Source: Perkinsus olseni (lineage: Eukaryota > Perkinsozoa > Perkinsida). From it: 64,000 nt of DNA. Location: positions 106,353 through 170,352 of the forward strand of contig JABANN010000009.1 in the NCBI GenBank assembly GCA_013115125.1, written 5' to 3'. Made by a program: the position numbers and the translations under genes. The notes below the pieces were generated by a model. The model had not been told where the DNA came from and searched no databases. It was given only the letters and a program-made list of their open reading frames with translations. This document shows, piece by piece, positions 47,706 through 59,486 of the stretch; within the stretch, counting starts at the first letter, position 1, and each line of letters starts with the position of its first letter.

Positions 47706-48588
47706 CTAGCTGCAGCGATCAAGGGCATTTGGAGGGGCATAGAAGAGCTGCCTGCATTTAGCATCCCTATTAAGAACTACCATCAACGCCCAAACATCAA
47801 CGAGAGAAACAAGTTTCGTATCCAATTTTACGGATCGGTATGAGAAACAAGATCAAGAAGAAGTTGCCGACCGAGTATCTTCAGATTCTTCTCTGTGCGG
47901 AACATAAGCTCGCATACTTCATGTTCGCTCAGGTCAGTGTCATGCAGCTCCGCGAGGTCTTCAGGCATCACCTCGAAGTGAACTCCGGACAGAATGGCCT
48001 AAAAGAAAGCGCAATGCTCACAGGACAGAAGTTACTAATCGGCGATTCAGGAAAGAATCCACTGCGTCCCCAAAAACAACGCTATCCCGAATACTCAACG
48101 GCTGCTCTTGCCCCGCTCCCGGATGTTCCCCACGACAGGAGGAAAGCACAACTCCCGGGAAAAGTCGTCTGAGCTGTGACGACTGCAAGTCTCTTAGATA
48201 CTCACTTTTCCACTTCCAACTGGGCATCTCAATATAGCTGGCTCACCACTGGACGCGTACCGGTAGAGCACTTCACTACGGCAGCCAACAGGAAACTGGG
48301 ATTCCGGGAAACATGCTCCACCATTGAAGTATCTACAACGGCACTACTTGCCCTCTAAATACGGGCGGGAATTGACGGTAGTAGCGAACGCACCGGTAGC
48401 GGACGAAACAGATCGTCGCGATCGCATGTGGTGAGGACCGGGCCGAGTTGAAAGAAAGTCACCCGATAGCATTCAGCGAGAGCCAGCCCGTGACAAAAAA
48501 TTTTTGTATAGGGTTTAGCACTTCGATGGGTCGGATCGCAACTCTTTATGCACTTACGCGTATATAGGTCCGTGTGGCAGCGCTGCAT
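47706..48588 (-). CDS. Uncharacterised protein, about 5 exons
   Basis: Not recognised. From an ATG at 48588 the frame reads MQRCHTDLYTRKCIKSCD and, after a 43 bp intron, RASSAVVDTSMVEHVSRNP, LLAAVVKCSTGTRPV. After a 64 bp intron it reads SSQLRRLFPGVVLSSCRGEH to VVFGDAVDSFLNRRL. After a 37 bp intron come AILSGVHFEVMPEDLAELHD and EHEVCELMFRTEKNLKILGR, with a short last exon (DAKCRQLFYAPPNALDRCS) ending at 47706. All joints keep phase. The core is acidic and helical with no membrane segment. The first exon is Cys-rich and less certain. An alternative frame for the second exon (about 48340-48195) is also open and Cys-rich. Confidence 0.55.
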
Positions 48589-49153
48589 CACCGCTCCCGC
48601 TGTCGGTCAACTCAGCTGCCCGGGCACCAGAGTTTGAGTTGTACCCATACGTCGCTAAGTGTGGGCCCACTGCCGGACCTGAGGGAGGCTTCGGTCGGTA
48701 GGGCGATGAAACCTAATTCGGACGAAAAGTCTCACCTGTGTGGAAGGCGAGCTCTCTAGGCCCGACAACTTCCAATGGACCACCTTCGTCGAACACACAA
48801 CTGAAAGATATGGGCATAAACAATCATCATAACCGAGGCCTTGATTTCATTCCGAGAAGGTGAAGGTCCCCCATTCGAGTGAAGTTCACTCTGAGCTGTG
48901 AGGTCCAATCAAGTCACGAAGGATTGGTTATGTGGAGCCTCCACAGTGGAGGCCTCCAATGAGGGAGCAATGACGAACGCGACACACTAGAAGGGGCTGT
49001 CGACACGACCTCACGAAGATCGTAGGACCATAGTAACGGGCATCTCAACCCTGAGACCGCGCGCGAAGGGCCTTGAAGACGCAACTCATTAGATAACCTT
49101 CGTCAAGCCGAACTACACGATAGTGGAAAAGATTAGCCACCGCCATCATGGCC
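48589..49153. other. Intergenic, nothing recognised
   Basis: About 560 bp without a supported gene. Confidence 0.5.
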
Positions 49154-49674
49154 TCAAAAGGATCGCCCTAGTCGCGGGAGATGCCATTCAAGGAACGATA
49201 CCAGTCTCCACCAGTGCAGTACCACTGCGGAGGCGACTGCTACTGATCCGGTTGTGAAGTTTTCTGCTAGACATACTGCTCCGAGGACCGCTATAAGGTT
49301 CGGGCTCAAGGTTCCTGTCAGTTGAGCGACCGAAACGCTCACCCATCTCCGAGCCGGTTCTAGGTTGAGCCGGGTCTCAGCGATAACAGTCTTGAGTGCC
49401 TCTTCAATGGTCACTCAGGTCAACGCAGATATGCCCGCAGCCGTTGCGTCTGCAGACCGGCCACCGTCGCAAGGACCTTCCTCGTAGCACGTTCGGCACC
49501 AGCGTTCAACCAAGAAACCCGGTTGAGTTTTCGGGTTTGCTTGAGCAGGTTTCCGCTAGCCGGACACTACTGATTGCCATTCTTCTGCGTCTTCATTGCG
49601 AGATACCTGACTCTCCTGCACTTGACACGCCCGAAGTAAAGGTCGGCATGCATTTTCTCGATATGCCCCATTGA
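49154..49674 (-). CDS. Doubtful small gene
   Basis: On the minus strand, segments read like protein: MHADLYFGRVKCRRVRYLAM (about 49650), ERATRKVLATVAGLQTQRLR (about 49490-49430) and TIEEALKTVIAETRLNLEPA, continuing into a hydrophobic stretch (NLIAVLGAVCLAENF) to a stop at 49154. The joints between them are not clear and the last segment lacks an ATG. No known family. Confidence 0.3.
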
Positions 49675-49797
49675 AACGCACCCGGACCCGTCACCGGCCG
49701 GGTTCCTTCATAGCCGCAACCTAACATACTATGGTCAGAGTGTGACAAAGCTGTTGAATGATGAGTGAGAAGCGAGGACCTAATAGAGTGACTTAGT

Positions 49798-49846
49798 GAA
49801 TCACCGCCAGTGATTCCTTCCTAGTGGTCACTCGATAAGCGAGTGA
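49798..49846. repeat. Hairpin pair
   Basis: Arms 49798-49804/49810-49816 and 49828-49834/49840-49846, both 7 bp with 5-base loops. Confidence 0.85.
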
Positions 49847-50185
49847 GAGCAGAGCATTGACACTGCTGTGGGCTGCGGCACAGCGAGTACTTGCTGCTCG
49901 ATTGGTGCTTACGCTGGAAAACCGGGTTCTGTGACACGCGTATAATCAGTATGCCGAAACCTGTGCTGCAGGTCGGATAACAGACAGTTAACAGAGATGC
50001 CCGATCCGTACACATGCCATCAGAGTTTCTGCTAGAAGCTGCTCGCAAGATTATCCGCTAGCCACTGCAATTGTCATCCTCGTCACGAGGATGTCGTGTA
50101 TCGTTTGCCGGACACACGCGGAGTGAACCCCACGACTAGCGATGCACACGTTCTTGCATGCCATCTCCCGAATTAACTGTCTTAC

Positions 50186-50820
50186 GCATTGGAGCCGAAG
50201 TAGGAGCCTGCGCATACTCCGAGAAAGGATCCGCCGCTTTCGACGAAGGCACGGATCATTCGGCAACCCTTTCCGTTTAGGTCTTCAACCCACCTGAAGA
50301 AGATGAAAGACAAGCAGAGGAAGCCAAAACAGCATCGAGGCAAGGAGAGGTGCGCCCTGCTGATACACCGGAGAAAGGAGAAACTGAAAGTCCAGGAAAT
50401 TGCACATCGCGCAGACACCTAGACATTACACGGAAGCGACATCCAACCCCAGCAGCTTGAGTAACTTGACTGTATTCGCAGGGAAATACGCAATATGAGC
50501 ACCCAGGTAACACGTGGCGCTCCAAAAAAGTTTTGCACTCTATTCAAACCGAGCAATGAGCGGCACTTCGAGCAACGTTGCAGGTCGTGGAGCGTGCACT
50601 CTCCCCGACCTACGGTAAATCAGCTCCTCCTGGAATCACGAAGAGACGGCAGTCCCTCATCCATGCTCCGTCGAGGAGCTCTTCACGATTGATCCGAATC
50701 ACCGCAAAACCTTGGGGGCCGAGGATATTCTTGAGCAACTTCTCTATGCCTGCCGCATAATCCCCGAATGCACCACTACAACTTGCTACTCCACGCACAA
50801 ATATGTTTTCGGCGGCATAT
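50186..50820 (-). CDS. BPL_N domain (biotin-protein-ligase N-terminal, amidotransferase-like), partial
   Basis: The BPL_N domain is a glutamine-amidotransferase-like fold found ahead of eukaryotic biotin-protein ligases. One exon (about 50820-50614) reads NIFVRGVASCSGAFGDYAAG, LLKNILGPQGFAVIRI and LFVIPGGADLP. After a 320 bp gap another (50293-50186) reads WVEDLNGKGCRMIRAF, VESGGSFLGVCAGSYFGSN. The joint keeps phase and reproduces the family order PGGADLP...G..I..FV..GG.FLG.CAG.Y.G. I found neither a start Met nor the rest of the domain or a ligase, so it may be part of a longer gene or a relic. Confidence 0.6.
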
Positions 50821-51304
50821 CACACAGGCATCAGGTCGCAATGTGACCGTCACATAACCCCCGACCCAGCAAGTCCGAGCGAATAGCACGCTTCCTCAAG
50901 AACATGCGAAACTTTGCACCACCCTGCGAACGGAAGAAGGATGATTAAGACCCAACGAATTTGGCTAAGGAATCACTCGGCCCCAGTTCTCACGCCTGAG
51001 CTTGTCCGAGACAAGCTGAGGCGTGATAACTGACAAGTTGTCTCGAGCCCCATATTACGCTCTACACTCTCTTTCCCACTGCCTCTATCAGAGTATATGT
51101 ATACTCTATCTTGCCCCTCGGGTGTGGAGTAGGCTACCATCCAGACGAAAATCCCCTCTCAGAAACACTCAGACCAAGCCCTTCCGCTAAAGCACTAACT
51201 TAGTGCCACTAATACCATACTTAACACAACACCGTAAGCAAATCAACATCGTCCACATGACTTCTGTGTACACGCAATTTTACACACCATAGCGTAAATT
51301 AAAG
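50821..51304. other. Intergenic with hairpins
   Basis: No supported gene. It holds an inverted repeat at 50990-51026 and a hairpin at 51090-51107. Confidence 0.5.
50990..51026. repeat. 17 bp arm inverted repeat
   Basis: Arms 50990-51006 and 51010-51026 with a 3-base loop and one mismatch; a perfect 8 bp arm hairpin follows at 51090-51107 (2-base loop). Confidence 0.9.
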
Positions 51305-53063
51305 TCATCGGAATGACCCGCCCTCTCTGCTACTCAACGCTGTTGACTGGTCCAGCTGCTGGAGTAGCTTATGAACCTGCACCAGATCGTAGTACAATGG
51401 ACGCCAAGAGATCAATTCGTAGGCTTACCTCAGCGGCGATTCCTTCGAACTTCCAAGTTGAAAGGTCCACCAGTTCCTGGAGTTCCGTACTACCGACTTC
51501 GCCGTCACGGTTGCTTATGAGGAGGCGGCCTATGATACGAAGGCACTTTGATTCTTGGCATACCAACTACCGGGCATAAGATTCTTATGATAAGAATGAA
51601 AAATTTTCATTGAAAAATAACGACACCTGTGAGATTCGAACCCACGCGGGCAGAGCCCAACGGCTTAGCAGGCCGCCGCCTTAACCACTCGGCCAAAGTG
51701 TCACATGCACCACCGCCGAGTAATTTTGGCTCTACCAGGAATATAAGCGGACTACATTGACCCGTAGTAAGTTACTACTCAGCTCCTTCAATGCATCCGT
51801 CGCAGTCTTGGCACTAGGATCTTCCGAATCATAAACAGAGACACACAACTGGCACGTGACATCACTCTGTAGTCCCGACGGGAAAACATCAATTCTGCAC
51901 GAGAGAGCAGTTTTCGCTCGCGAACGACAAGAGCAACAACTGTACCTCCGTATGCTGATGCCCATGAGCCTTTGAAGCGCCGCTCTGACTGCCTCGCAAG
52001 CCACGTCCGATCCTGCCTGCGCATCAGTGTCGGCTTCTTCGAAAGATGTCACTGTTGCTCTCCACCAGTCACCATGGCGAACTATCGTATCTACCGATGG
52101 GTGCAATGCATCACCAGTAGCCGTATACCACAAGGGCAGGTTCTCGGAAACAGAAATCAGAGCGCACTGGAATCCGCAGACACGGTCAAGAAGTACCGAA
52201 TTACTTCCACTATGAGGGGCAAATACTGCACCCCCTCCACCCGACAGGGTTGAGCCCGGCGGGGCGAGCACTCTACGCTCTCTGAAGTACGGTGCGCTAT
52301 CCGGTGGCGGGGGTACTGTGCATCCTCTCGCCCGCCGAGTTCCCACTGTGTAGTAAATGTTCCTATAAAGAAAAGTGGAAAGCCACATGGGACAGACGGT
52401 CCACTCCCATGTATTACCGAAACAGCTCTTCAATGACTTGGTCGGTGGGCCGGCACGGATGAAGATAATCCAGCAACAGCCGACCGACAGCATCGGCGCT
52501 AGGATGGCTGCCATTCTGAGCAAGCTCGTCCGCGCCCCGAGCACGCCGAGGGTGTCCTTCACCCGCTGGCGGCGACGCTGCATTATACCACGACGCACAA
52601 ACCCCTGAGCTCACACTCTCGAGAAACGACGATCCCAAGAGCATACTACCAGCCAGGCTTTGTGCCAATGCGAAAATTTGTTGCCTTAAAACGCGGCACT
52701 CCTCACTTCTGTCGGCCGATGAGTGGCGAACCGACAATGGACTCAACCTGCAAAACATCCCAGGACCCGAAAGAGGTTATGAGAAAGTTCTACTTCCGTT
52801 GAGGTGATCGGTATTGGTTAGGCTCAACCGCTAACGTCCGAGACGGCGGCACCCCATACTGCTGCCTGCTGTGTTGGGGTCGGACCTCCGGGTAGGAAGA
52901 CTCAGGCTGGGCCCACCGAGGGCTGCTAGTCTGGTATGAGCTGAGGAAGGAACGACCCCTGGCTGCAAACACCGAAGCGAACCGCTTCTTGGAGCGATCA
53001 TTAGGTAGGATCGTGGCGAGAAAGAGGAAGCGTGGTGTTAATTCACGAAAATTGTGCGAAAAC
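51305..53063 (-). CDS. Uncharacterised protein with tRNA-Ser in its last long intron
   Basis: Not recognised. Segments in order: RELTPRFLFLATILPNDRSK and a Ser/Gln-rich stretch (to about 52794), a 46 bp intron, CRVLRQQIFALAQSLAGSML to DQVIEELFR, a 55 bp intron, then NIYYTVGTRRARGCTVPPPP, PHSGSNSVLLDRVCGF, HGDWWRATVTSFEEADTDAQ, a CSCRSR Cys cluster and DALKELSSNLLRVN. From there either the frame runs to a stop at 51732, or an intron 51755-51567 leads to LVCQESKCLRIIGRLL, STELQELVDLSTWKFEGIAA, a 52 bp intron and a stop at 51305. The downstream exons read well and keep phase, so I prefer the longer model. The start lies upstream and is unknown. Confidence 0.5.
51623..51703 (-). tRNA. tRNA-Ser (GCT)
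   Basis: 81 nt with a 7 bp acceptor stem (GACACTT/AGGTGTC), D-arm box TGGCCGAGTGG, anticodon loop CTGCTAA giving anticodon GCT, a long class II variable arm as in tRNA-Ser, and T-arm GGTTCGAATCT. CCA is not encoded. A T-rich run just after the 3' end (ttattttt) fits a Pol III terminator. No intron. Confidence 0.95.
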
Positions 53064-54286
53064 CTCCCCCAGGCGAGTTAGCGGATCATGCAGCATTGCA
53101 CTCTACTCAGAATCACGGAATATTGCAGCCCACACGGCAATGGAGGCCCGACTGTTATGAGCACGAACCTCATTGCACCGCCTGATGCACTCCAGAAGAT
53201 GCACGCAACAGCGGAAATCCCGATGCTATGTGAGGAGGGTTTCGCTGACCCGACGGGGAAGTAGTTTCCTCCCAGCCCTGATCACTACTATGGCCGTCCT
53301 CTTGGCCCCTCTCCAGTGGGCTCGATTGGTGGCCTGGGCTGCGGTGGTAGAACCTCCATGTATCGGTCCCGAGGGTCACTACCATTGCTGGGAGACCACC
53401 AACGGTCGACCTAAAGATACGTAAGAAAGGGGAGCGTGTAAGAAACGGCCGCTGAATACCTTGACTTCGTGTCCGTACGGCGGGGGCGTCCTGCCTCCCC
53501 GTGGCACTTCAACGGTGGGAGGAGGTGGATAGCAAGAGTTTCGATCGAGGACACCGTCTCGAGGGCACTGAGGGGTGAGCTATTTTGTATCTTACATGCT
53601 TGACCTCATACCTGTGGTCCGTGGAGATGCTTCACGCAATTGCACCGAGTGCACCTCGGCACTGGCTGGGCGCTTGCGATGCTGCTCCGTACGTTGGGCG
53701 AGGACACTACGTGAGGGCCAGACTCCATTTCAAGTTAAAATGCTCAACTGCGAAAGATCCCCGGATCGATTCCCGGTCACGACGTTTTCTCGGATCGCCC
53801 TTCGAACGATCAATGAGCCGCTCATCGCTTCAATTTCTTTGAATTCGCCGAATCGTAACAGAGATGAGCCGCATCCGTAGGAATCCGGGCGGACCAGGCA
53901 ACTGCTTGGTTCAAAGTACATGGCCAGTACACCCAAGGCACAGTCCCAAAGAGAAAACCCAGAGCAGCAGAACACACACACCCCTGGATTGTGATTGAAG
54001 CCGGGGAAGGGAACTCGAAACCCGCTTCGGAACCTGAGAGGGCAAGCGAACTGAGATGTAGACTGAGGCATCCAGATCCCCGCCTTACGACAGACAGCTT
54101 GCATTGGAATGGGTTTTGAGAGGGTGCGCGCTGGAGATGGCGCACGCCCCAAAATAATGCACGCAAGCGCTTGCTGCTGCGCGCCTTGGGTATCTTGGGG
54201 TCGACCGTGCAAGATACAGAATAGGGCAAGGTGGAGACCACGACGCACGGCCGCAGTTACATCTCGCCGCATAATCTCAATTTTCC
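53064..54286. other. Region without a supported gene
   Basis: Divergent stretch between a - gene and a + gene; it should hold the unknown first exon of the former. A 180-codon frame on - (53730-54272) looks like chance. Confidence 0.4.
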
Positions 54287-55722
54287 ATGTTTGTATCCCT
54301 TCTGGATACCTTGAGCCCGATTAAATATATCGTCTCTCAGCCGTCCATCTCCAAGTAAGAATCTCCCTTTCTCTTCCCAGTCTGATTCTTCTCTCTCTTA
54401 GGCGCTCGTTACCCTCAACGCCGACGCTGCATCCATCGCCCTCGCCGCCGGAGCCAGCTGCCTTCTCCCTTCCCCCTAATCATGTCCAGGACACCGCCTT
54501 CCTCATCCTGCCGCAGTCCGAGTGAGTGAACTCGTGCTCATCAACCCTGATTACGAGTATGTCGATGCTAATAATTCGCTCGGTGCCTTGGGTCGGAAAT
54601 TTTCTCAGCCTTCCTTTCCGTGGGTGTCCCAATCTCAGTCCTCAATACCTCCCTTCCTGTCTCAGGATGCTTGGTGACCATGTGAGGCACTACAGCGGCG
54701 CCTCGTCAGCCACTTGGGTGAGCAAGTCGTGACTTTCGGAAACCGAATTTCTCGTGTTTGCCAGATGCCTCGGCAAGACGAGCTGGGCGGTGTGTCTACG
54801 ACATTTTCAAAGTGAGCGTTCTCCCATCTTCCGGTGTTCGGGACTTTTGTCGCCTCCTCAGTGACTCTGAAGCTGGAAACTTTGTTTGTAGCGGACATGG
54901 TATTGAAGATTCTCTACCCGCGGTGAGCTACCTGGTCAATTTTCGCGTCTGATTTCATTTTATCTCAGTCCGCAGTAGAATTTTCTGAGGAGCGGTGCTG
55001 GCTGTCGCCAAGGCCAAGTTCTGTGCTCAAAAAGGGCTTATGTTTGATTCACGGCAAGAGTCACTTGGGAGTTATCGATGGCTTTGACTTTCTGTATCCC
55101 AGTGCCCCCACTCAGCCAATTCAAATGAGGAAGTGAGCGAGGGTGGACGTGAAATCTTTCCCTTTGTCGCTCACTGTCGTATGGAAGTCTCCATTCGGTG
55201 TTGTTTCTCCCCTTTCAGAAGGAGAAACCCCGAGGTGGGAGGATTATCTTAACTACTCGAAGGATGCCACCGCGGCGTGCTTTCTTTCGTGAAGCTTGTT
55301 AGTATTCACTGCTACCCTGCTAGGTTGTAACTCTGCACGTAACATCACTCATGGTGCACGTTGGCATGAGTGAGAGAATGGACTGCTCGTAATTATTGTA
55401 GTCCTGACTTGATGTGCCGAGAGCCGACATTTTCTGAGATTACCGACGCTATCCCCAACCTACAGGGCGAAACGATCATTTCTTCCTATATCATTGCGGG
55501 TGTTGTGAGGATCTTTCTGGTCCGCAGTTGCAACGTCACCTGTTGAGCTTTCTCATTAGCAGAGACATCCCGGTGCTCGGGGCCGGGCCACGCGCCTCTC
55601 ACAGGATATTCTCTGGTCGCAGGGCTAGTTGAGTTGCTCTCAATTCCTGGTCCTGATCGCCCTATCGGAGGCTCCATCCTGGTCATCGTAGAGTTTCGTA
55701 GGAAGTACATGGCGAGTCTCTA
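54287..55722 (+). CDS. Uncharacterised multi-exon protein
   Basis: Not recognised. Exons 54287-54354, 54402-54521, 54666-54717, 54765-54811, 54862-54922 and 54969-55132 keep phase (introns 47, 144, 47, 50, 46 bp). They read MFVSLLDTLSPIKYIV, a Pro-rich stretch (TPTLHPSPSPPEPAAF), QDTAFLILPQ, EAGNFVCSGHGIEDSLPA, CWLSPRPSSVLKKGLCLIHG and SHLGVIDGFDFLYPSAP. Later exons are evident (PDLMCREPTFSEITDAIPNL; GLVELLSIPGPDRPIGGSI, ending LVIVEFRRKYMASL at 55722) but their joints between 55219 and 55620 are unresolved. No signal peptide. Probably a soluble protein; no function can be given. Confidence 0.6.
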
Positions 55723-55919
55723 ATGGAGACCTCCTGGCTGATTTTTGTCCAGTGGAGGTAACCTTGTCGTTCTCTAGACGATTTCAGATATTGGTGTCGT
55801 GAAGCTCACTGAGTGCGTCCTCTGTACCAGCCTCTTCTCGCGGGCGATCCTTCTGTCTGACCCCGAATAATGAAGATCTTTCGCGCTTTGGCCACAGTTT
55901 GTCTTTCCTTCAAGCTGTT

Positions 55920-57541
55920 ATGGCTCCTCACGAAGTTAAGATTCTGGAGCTCTTCAGCGGCATCGGCGGTATGCGATGTGCATTGGCCTCGGCTGGAATC
56001 CAGTAGTATTGGGGATGGGATTATAATCGATCGGTCGATCGATTGGCCGTGCCTTATTTGTGAGTGACTTCGTAGGTCTACCACGATAACAGCTGTTGAC
56101 GTCAACACGGAATCTAACAAAGTGTATAACAAGAGCTACGGGGACAAACCGCAGGCTAAGAACATTGCGTCTGCCGGTAATCTGAATGGCGATGAGGCTT
56201 CTCTCTTACCGAATTGAAAGCGTTACAGGAGAGCTCTGCTGGGGAATGCGTCACTTCCAGAGGATAAAGACTGTGGTAGTTTTGCTGTACAAGGTTTCTG
56301 AACGCCCTCCCATTTTGGTACCAAATCGAACGGCAGGCTGAAATTCCGCAGCGCTGACGGTGAAGCTTGAGTGCATTGCATCAGGTGTTAAGTGGTTTGA
56401 CTCAATGGATGCGGTAATGTGGACGATGAGTCCTCCATGTCAGCCATACACTCGACAGGGCAAGCAGCAGGATTCGGACGACTGCCGAGCTAGCGCACTC
56501 GGAAGAATCATCGAGGTCGCTGGTTCATCAGCGACCGATGGTAGAAAGTTGTTTTCATGTTAGGTTCTCGGGAAAATGAAGAACCCTCCTCGAGTTATTC
56601 TGCTCGAGAACGTCGTCCACTTCGAAAGATCAGCGTCACTCTGCGAGCTCTTGCATACACTGCACAAGATTGGAGGCTACCACTGTCGTGGTTTTATGTT
56701 GAGCCCGATGCAATTTGGCTTCCCCAACTCGCGGAGCAGATTCTATCTGGTTGCCATACGAGATGAGGCGGCATTCTCGAAGCTTCCGTCTGGAACAGCG
56801 GACGACGCAGAGACTCTCTCGCTCACGGTGTACAAGAGCATCCCATGCGCGCACTGCAACGAGAAGTCACTGCGGGTCGAGTCAAAGGAGGTAGTGACTC
56901 CGATTCCTGGCCAAGAGGGCTTCGAGCTGGTCATGGCTGACATCGAATGTGATTGCGAGTATGTACCTCGCGAGATTGGGCTGTTCCTCGATTCTCCTGA
57001 CTCTCTATCAACAACATGCGATGTACCAAAGACGACGCTTGAGAAGGCTTCTAGTTTCTGCTTCGACATTGTCTCGGCCAAGTCACTTCAGTCAATGTGC
57101 TTTACTAAAGCCTACAGAAAATTCTACAACGGCACGGGTAGTGTCTTGCTCAAGTCGCAAACACCAACTGAGCCGGATTGGTGGGACGAAATGGGCAGAC
57201 CTCATTTCCGTGACTTGAAGAGCATGACTGAACTGGTCGGTCAGCTACGGTATTTCACGTCGAGTGAGATCGCCCGGCTGCAAGGATTCCCGTTGAAGTC
57301 TGATGGTAACCGTTGGCGGCCGGCTCTATGTTCGAAACATGAAGAGGCGGTCGAGCCTAGGGAGAAACGACCGAAAATCGACGAGGATGTAGCGACGTCG
57401 TTGTGTACTGATGTGGAAGAGCTGGAGGTTCCGGTGAGGGCCTTGGTCGGCATGCTCGGAAACTCTCTGAATCCTGAGGTGGTGAGTAGGATCATCACCG
57501 TATGCGAGATTGGTGGTTTCTTGGCACGCGGAACGAGCTGA
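55920..57541 (+). CDS. TRDMT1: DNMT2/TRDMT1 tRNA (cytosine-38-C5) methyltransferase
   Basis: DNMT2 methylates C38 in the anticodon loop of tRNA-Asp (and some others) with S-adenosylmethionine. Exons 55920-56002, 56076-56176, 56352-56515 and 56564-57541 keep phase and give 441 residues. Motif I is ILELFSGIGGMRCALASAG; the next block is TAVDVNTESNKVYNK. The catalytic motif IV is SPPCQPYTRQGKQ and motif VI is RVILLENVVHFE. MLSPMQFGFPNSRSRFYLVA follows, then the DNMT2-specific CFT block (MCFTKAYRKFYNGTGSVL), RLQGFP and MLGNSLNPEVVSRI. All family signatures are present, so it should be active. The protein is somewhat longer than human DNMT2, from an insertion with paired Cys residues (CAHCNEK). 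It has no organelle presequence. The TYW3 gene follows on the same strand. Confidence 0.93.
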
Positions 57542-57864
57542 AGGGCTGGCAGGCCAGATCAACTTGCCACTGGATAAGCCGACGTGGAGGATGGGATGGC
57601 CGCCGACCATCGGCCGGTGACCGGTTGTGTCTGGACGTCTCTCAGAGAAGTGATGCCTTTTGTTTGCATTGGTAGTAGCGTAGTGGAACACTCGTAGACG
57701 TAGACGGAGGGTTTGATCTCTCTTGGAAAATGCGGATAATTTGAACCGTTCCTATTTATCACATTTTACACTAAGGCTCTGGCTCGCTTCAGTTGATATC
57801 GAGACATACTTTTCGACAATCTCCTTTAGACAAGGTCCTGCCTTTGAAGAGAGCCCCGGTACCT

Positions 57865-59106
57865 ATGGACTCGGCGTCTAATTCCTCCGCGTGTTTAGTA
57901 GTGCTTGCTTTGTCCATGATGTCGAAAAGGCAGTCCCCTTCTTACACCGTGAAGCAGTTCTTGAACCAGAAGAAGAACGCCTTGACGAAGGCTGACAAGT
58001 CGTCCAAGGGCAGCTGGGACTCAGCGACGATACCTCTCTGTGACCTCATCAATTCAAGTGACGATTATTATACGACGAGCAGCTGTAGCGGAAGAGTTCA
58101 AGTGAGTTGAGGCGTTCGGGAACGTGGAGCGTTACCAGAAATCAGATATGAGTATGTGCTGAGTAACGTACGTCGGCCCAGCCTTCGCTCGAGAATTGGC
58201 GTTGGACGGTGCTCTCGCTTCGCTGAGGGGGAATTCCTCACGTTAGGAGTTGATCGATTTCAACACTCCCTTACAGGTCTGGGCCGGCGAGTCGACGCAG
58301 AGCAAGACTGATGGACACTTCATGCATCGGTACGGCATATCCCACGATTACATCCCTACAGACTACCTGCAGAATCTCCCTGGACCTGAAGAAGAGCCCT
58401 TCCTATGGCTCAAGGTAGGTGGTCGACGTATGTTGCTGAGTACAGAATCTTCGCTATGCGATGCTCGTGTCAGTTCGAGCCGATTATTCTCCACGTCGCT
58501 TGCAGCTCTCTAGAGTCTGCCATGAAGCTCGTCCGAGGGTTCAGGACGGTTTTGCCTCTTAGTATGATACGCAGCATTCAGGTGAGCAAACTTCGCCCCG
58601 TTTCTTGCGGTCCTCCGAGCTCATGAATCTCTATTCGAGTAGTCTATTCTTCGACTGGAGTGGTATCGTTTCATAGGTTCATTTTTGTTCATAGGTTCGC
58701 TAGTTAGCCCGTTCAGTAACACCCTATCACTGATAGACCATCAGACCTGAGCGTCTCCGCAAATCCGGCTCTGGCGTGTGAGAATATAGATTTCTTCATT
58801 GGTCTCAGGCGAGCTCCCCCGAGGACTGCAAGAAAGTTCTTATTGCGGTTGAGGGAGAGGATCGTATCGACGCTCCGATTCGTTTTCAGGGCCAGGACTT
58901 GTAGAAGCATTCTTCTCACCGATCAATCGGGCGAGCTCGGTTGCTCCTCTAGGTACACAGGTCCGGCTGCTGACTGGTTGATTAAGGCAGCCAATGAGAA
59001 GCTTCGGAGGAACTTCGAGCGCATCGACGAAGTGACCGAGGCCGTGAAAAAGGTCCTCGAGGGCGTCGACATGCCCACCTGCGAGGATTTCACCCCATCA
59101 GAGTGA
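57865..59106 (+). CDS. TYW3: TYW3, wybutosine-synthesis methyltransferase
   Basis: TYW3 N-methylates yW-86 at position 37 of tRNA-Phe during wybutosine synthesis. Exons: first to 58101, then 58277-58414, 58474-58581, 58809-58900, 58953-59106, all in phase. Blocks are KADKSSKGSWDSATIPLCDL, the family hallmark YYTTSSCSGRV, FEPIILHVACSSLESAMKLV, CKKVLIAVEGEDRIDAP and YTGPAADWLIKAANEKLRRN, followed by a charged C-terminal helix. The start is uncertain: ATGs at 57865 and 57916 are in frame, and family length favours 57916 (225 residues). Intron 2 (58415-58473) is 59 bp and intron 4 is 52 bp. Together with DNMT2 it makes a neighbouring pair of anticodon-loop modification genes. Confidence 0.9.
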
Positions 59107-59486
59107 AACTCTTACTAATGAAGACGACAGTTTCTCCTCATTTCTTATCGTTGACTTTAAAGTTAATCGAAGTGGAGGCTAATTGACCTTGGAGCTGAAA
59201 GTGACTGTTCGGGCGGCGCATCCCAACTCGCTCGGACTGTGGACTACTGGATACAGAGGGAAACACGATGTCGAGGTCTTCAGCAGTGGTGAAGTTCATA
59301 TCGCAGACCAGTAGCAAGATACAGAATTGAGCCGTGAATGACACTGAGGGCTATGCTCTCAAATGCTCTCAATCGGATGGAGTATCGCTCGTAGATGGGT
59401 TCGTGCACTCGAACGAGCAAATTCGCAGATCTACACAATAATGATACGAGAGCGAGTACGATCAGAGTATTCCCGATCGCTAAACG
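59107..59486. other. Intergenic
   Basis: An open frame on - (59344-59138) has a hydrophobic start (FCILLLVCDM) but no ATG at its beginning. I do not call it. Confidence 0.45.

Noticed and set aside
47840-48172. 110-codon + frame
   Set aside because: The opposite strand reads as clear protein (EVMPEDLAELHD, ELMFRTEKNLKILG) with proper introns, so this frame is its shadow.
53740-53800. tRNA-like T-arm (gatcgattcccgg)
   Set aside because: Stem bases do not pair and there is no anticodon arm.
53730-54272. 180-codon frame on the minus strand
   Set aside because: No motif and unusual composition; it overlaps the upstream region of the + gene starting at 54287.
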